DNA from: Bog-375 sp049587755
GTDB lineage: Bacteria > Acidobacteriota > Terriglobia > Bryobacterales > Bryobacteraceae
Reading direction: 5' to 3'
Assembly (NCBI GenBank): GCA_049587755.1
Contig: JBAVEN010000010.1
Location: 124,001 to 188,000 of the forward strand
DNA: 64,000 bases
Shown here: in pieces, positions 60,469 to 64,000 of the stretch
Position numbering within the stretch: the first letter of the stretch is position 1
How the letters are laid out: every line of letters starts with the position of its first letter
Notes under the pieces: model-generated
Databases searched by the model: none
The model's input: only the letters and a program-made list of their open reading frames with translations
What the model was told of the DNA's origin: nothing
Translations under genes and position numbers: made by a program

Positions 60469-60914
60469 GCCGCGCTCCGGCGCAGGATGGAATCCGCGAT
60501 CTGGCCGGCCAGCGAGTCGCTGGCGGCGGCCAGTTCCTGCTTCAGGATTTCCCCATCCTGCGCGAGTTGCCGTTGTGCTTCGCGAACTAGCTGCTCGGCG
60601 CGCTGCCGCGCCGCAAGCAGCTCGGCGGCGTGGTGTTCTGAAAGTTGCCGGTGCGCCTGCTCCTGCGCCTGGTAGACTTCGCCGCGCGCCGCCCGCAAGG
60701 CGGCTTCATATTGCGCGGTCTTTGCCGCGGCACGCTCCAGGGCTTCGGCGGCCCGCTTGCGCGCTCCTTCGGTCGAATCGTAGCGCTGCTGCAGCACCTT
60801 CTCCAGGGGCTTGTAATACATGTACTTCAGATAGAAGGTGAGCACCACCACCAGCAGGAAGGTGGGCACCGCCTGCAGCATGAGCCGCCCTAAGGCTGCG
60901 AGCATTTCATCCAT
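60465..60914 (-). CDS. atpF: ATP synthase F0 b subunit
   Basis: The ATG at 60914 (MDEMLAALGRLMLQAVPTFL) gives a 149-residue protein with one N-terminal membrane helix (VPTFLLVVVLTFYLKYMYYK) and a long charged helix (KRAAEALERAAAKTAQYEAA onward), the b-subunit plan. It is the first gene of the atp group; atpB (a) and atpE (c) are not present upstream, where an ABC transporter operon runs the other way. Confidence 0.88.
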   Translation of the reverse strand: MDEMLAALGRLMLQAVPTFLLVVVLTFYLKYMYYKPLEKVLQQRYDSTEGARKRAAEALERAAAKTAQYEAALRAARGEVYQAQEQAHRQLSEHHAAELLAARQRAEQLVREAQRQLAQDGEILKQELAAASDSLAGQIADSILRRSAA

Positions 60915-61077
60915 GGGAAATGGGGGAGAGAGACCTTTAATTAAGGCCCAGAGTAGCATCAGGCGGAAAGGGCAGTCAACCGCACAAACCAGCGCTTATT
61001 GCCCGCCGCGGCCGGCGCCGGCAGGCCTCCGGTAGACATCGAACTTTGCCGCGGTCGTTCACGTACTATGTACTTAC

Positions 61078-62021
61078 ATGGCCTCACGCGCACCGGCTGC
61101 CGCCAGCCCAATCCCGTTACAAATTGACTCCGTGGTGAAGCGCTTCGGTGAGGTTACCGCCGTCGCCGGCATTTCGCTCGAAGTCCGTGATCGCGCCTGC
61201 CTTGGTTTGCTCGGCCCCAACGGCGCCGGCAAAACCACGCTGATTCGCAGCATCGTCGGCCGCGTCCGTCCCGATTCCGGCACGGTGCGCGTGTTTGGCC
61301 AGCCGGCCAGCTCTCCGGCGGCGCGGAAAGAGCTGGGTTGGGTGCCCCAGGATCTGGCGCTGTACCCGCTGCTCACTGCCCGCGAGAATCTGGACGCTTT
61401 CGGCCGTTACCAGGGATTGCGCGGCAAGCCTCTGCGCGAGGCCATCCAGTGGTGCCTCGAATGGGCCTCTCTCGCCGATCGCGCCGATTCCATCACTAAG
61501 ACCCTGTCCGGCGGTATGCGTCGGCGCCTCAACATGGCAGCCGGGCTGATCCACCGCCCGCGCATCGTGCTGCTCGATGAGCCGACCGTCGGCGTCGATC
61601 CGCAGTCGCGCAATCACATTTTCGAAATGGTCGAAGCTCTCCGCGCAGAAGGCGCCACTGTGATCTACACCACGCATTACATGGAAGAGGCCGAGCGCCT
61701 GTGCGATAGTGTCGCCATCGTGGATCATGGCCGGATCATCGCCCAAGGATCCAAGGACGAGCTGGTGGCGCAGTCCTTCGGCACCCGCAGCGATGTTCTC
61801 ATGCGTCTCGATGGCGCTTCCCCCAACGCTGCGGCGTGGACGGCCGCCCGCGGCGGAACGCTCCAGGACGGCGTCGCGCATTTTCCGGTTGACCGCCCCT
61901 CCGATATCGCATCGCTGTTGGAAGCGGCCTCAAGCGGCGGCCTCAACGTCATCGACCTGGTGCTGCGCCGGCCCAATCTGGAATCCGTATTCCTGCAACT
62001 CACCGGAAGGGACCTGCGCCA

Positions 62022-62025
<4 letters not shown>
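61078..62025 (+). CDS. ABC-2 type transporter ATP-binding protein
   Basis: The 315-residue ATPase has Walker A GLLGPNGAGKTTLIRSIVGR, the Q-loop in LGWVPQDLALYPLLTARENL, the signature TLSGGMRRRLNMAAGLIHRP, Walker B RIVLLDEPTVGVDPQSRNHI and the H-loop in TVIYTTHYMEEAERLCDSVA. The C-terminus is of the DrrA-like type. Its end overlaps the permease start by 4 bases. Confidence 0.95.
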
Positions 62026-63323
<1,298 letters not shown>

Positions 63324-63611
63324 GTAACAGGGTTCGCAGGTGAGACGGCTCACGCCGCCGTCAACAAGCCGTGCCGTTGCATTGCTGGGGCGGGTCTAGC
63401 GGGAGACGACTCGCGGCGAACCGAATCAACCACTTGCAAGATGGGCTTCTGGTGAGCCTGCCAGTCGCAGCGAGCGGTGCCGGGTAACACAGTGCAGAGA
63501 GTCTGGCGGTCACGAAATCATATTTCTTGTAACTCACAGCAGACATGCATAGCCATAGTGCCGAACTGTTCAACACTTTTGATCTAACTCAACAAACTCG
63601 CAAAATGGTAC
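63324..63611. other. gap without a supportable gene
   Basis: After the permease stop no coding signal is visible in either strand; a minus-strand frame across 63361-63576 has no recognisable features. AT content rises sharply from about 63520. Confidence 0.4.
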
Positions 63612-63639
63612 TTGACAGCTCATTGGGGGGGATAATAAT
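63612..63639 (+). promoter_or_regulatory. sigma-70-like promoter
   Basis: A consensus TTGACA (63612-63617) is followed after exactly 16 bases by AATAAT (63634-63639), one mismatch from TATAAT. It lies within an AT-rich tract about 70-130 bases before the reading frame at the right edge. Confidence 0.55.
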
Positions 63640-63704
63640 AGCCATTTCATAGGTACTAATTCAATTCGTAAATACTAATCCGTTTGTAACCGAACTCGGT
63701 GTAG

Positions 63705-64000
63705 TTCTTGTCGCCCCTTGGCACGCTTCCTGCCACGGCGCAGACCACTTATGCCAGCCCCGGGATCATGGTGGGAGCGCAGGACCCGATGATGGGTTTT
63801 CCGGCTGGTTTGAAGTTCCTGCCCTACGGCTATTTCCGCAACATTAGCGGGCAGCCGATGAAGTTGTCGGGGCAAATTTTCTACGCTAAGGGTGGACAAA
63901 GCGCGTCCCTGCCGTTACCGGATACGATCCTTGCGGCGCATTCGTCTCTGTCCCTGCCGTTGCAGACTATGATTCAAGGGCTCGGACTCAACGGGGCAAT
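63705..64000 (+). CDS. unknown reading frame running off the right edge
   Basis: The frame is open from 63705 to the window end. It codes for GIMVGAQDPMMGFPAGLKFL, then PYGYFRNISGQPMKLSGQIF, YAKGGQSASLPLPDTILAAH, which has the look of a secreted beta-sandwich repeat (N-x-S-G-x-P with a final LxxHSSLSLPL strand) of the kind common in Acidobacteria surface proteins. The first ATG is at 63768, but the coding-like sequence begins earlier (LPATAQTTYASPG), so the start may be TTG at 63708 or the 5' end may be lost. I do not recognise the family. Confidence 0.45.

Overview
The window is high-GC bacterial DNA that looks like a soil Acidobacteriota, most likely a Bryobacterales/Solibacter-type organism. 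That placement is an inference from content: a very large Oar-type TonB-dependent receptor with an N-terminal carboxypeptidase-like domain, a CRTAC1/ASPIC-UnbV protein, an HzsA-related cytochrome, a bactofilin, many secreted beta-propellers, PadR regulation, and an F-type ATP synthase locus lacking atpB and atpE. There is no 16S gene. Several intact-looking genes carry one-base frameshifts, so some 'broken' genes may be sequencing errors.

Layout. 1-1.3 kb: end of a CGGC-domain protein, a hairpin repeat and a ferritin-like protein. 1.7-13.9 kb: a PadR regulator followed by a tightly packed minus-strand operon (13198 down to 2278) encoding a RidA protein, an HzsA-like cytochrome, a CRTAC1 protein, a ten-heme cytochrome/beta-propeller/MauG-like fusion, a second propeller protein and two ABC-type binding proteins with no permease or ATPase. 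All but RidA carry export signals. Three matching palindromes (ATAGATG-N7-CATCTAT type) lie before the padR gene, before the ferritin-like gene and on the promoter of a receiver-only response regulator, suggesting one PadR regulon bracketing the operon. This is the best candidate for an undescribed system.

14.5-20.5 kb: a compact integrative mobilizable element next to tRNA-Pro(TGG). It has a tyrosine integrase, an excisionase-like protein, TraM, TraL, TraK, a candidate oriT with helically phased GTCGAA repeats, a TraJ-like protein and a DUF3363-type relaxase. It carries no mating-pore genes and no visible cargo, and its left end abuts a decayed PIN toxin/antitoxin pair.

20.6-32.6 kb: accessory genes: a frameshifted FAD-linked oxidase, a DUF4242 protein, two family 2 glycosyltransferases (one with a borrowed membrane anchor), a sulfotransferase, LemA with a frameshifted M48 protease, a YdeI-like protein, a GNAT enzyme, a secreted PPC-domain protein and a histidine-kinase remnant. 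32.7-38.4 kb: an Hsp70/DUF2760 chaperone pair with a TumE-type toxin-antitoxin module between the two genes, a methyltransferase and a MerR-TPR protein. 38.5-48.8 kb: mostly housekeeping genes (uppS, fused trpE-trpG, a CorC-like protein, a penicillin acylase, a bactofilin). 49-54.9 kb: a TauE/DUF1634 pair, a YkgJ protein and a large TonB receptor lying between two copies of the ykgJ 3' end. 55-61 kb: atpF-atpF'-atpHAGDC. 61-63.3 kb: an ABC-2 exporter. The right edge cuts an unknown reading frame.
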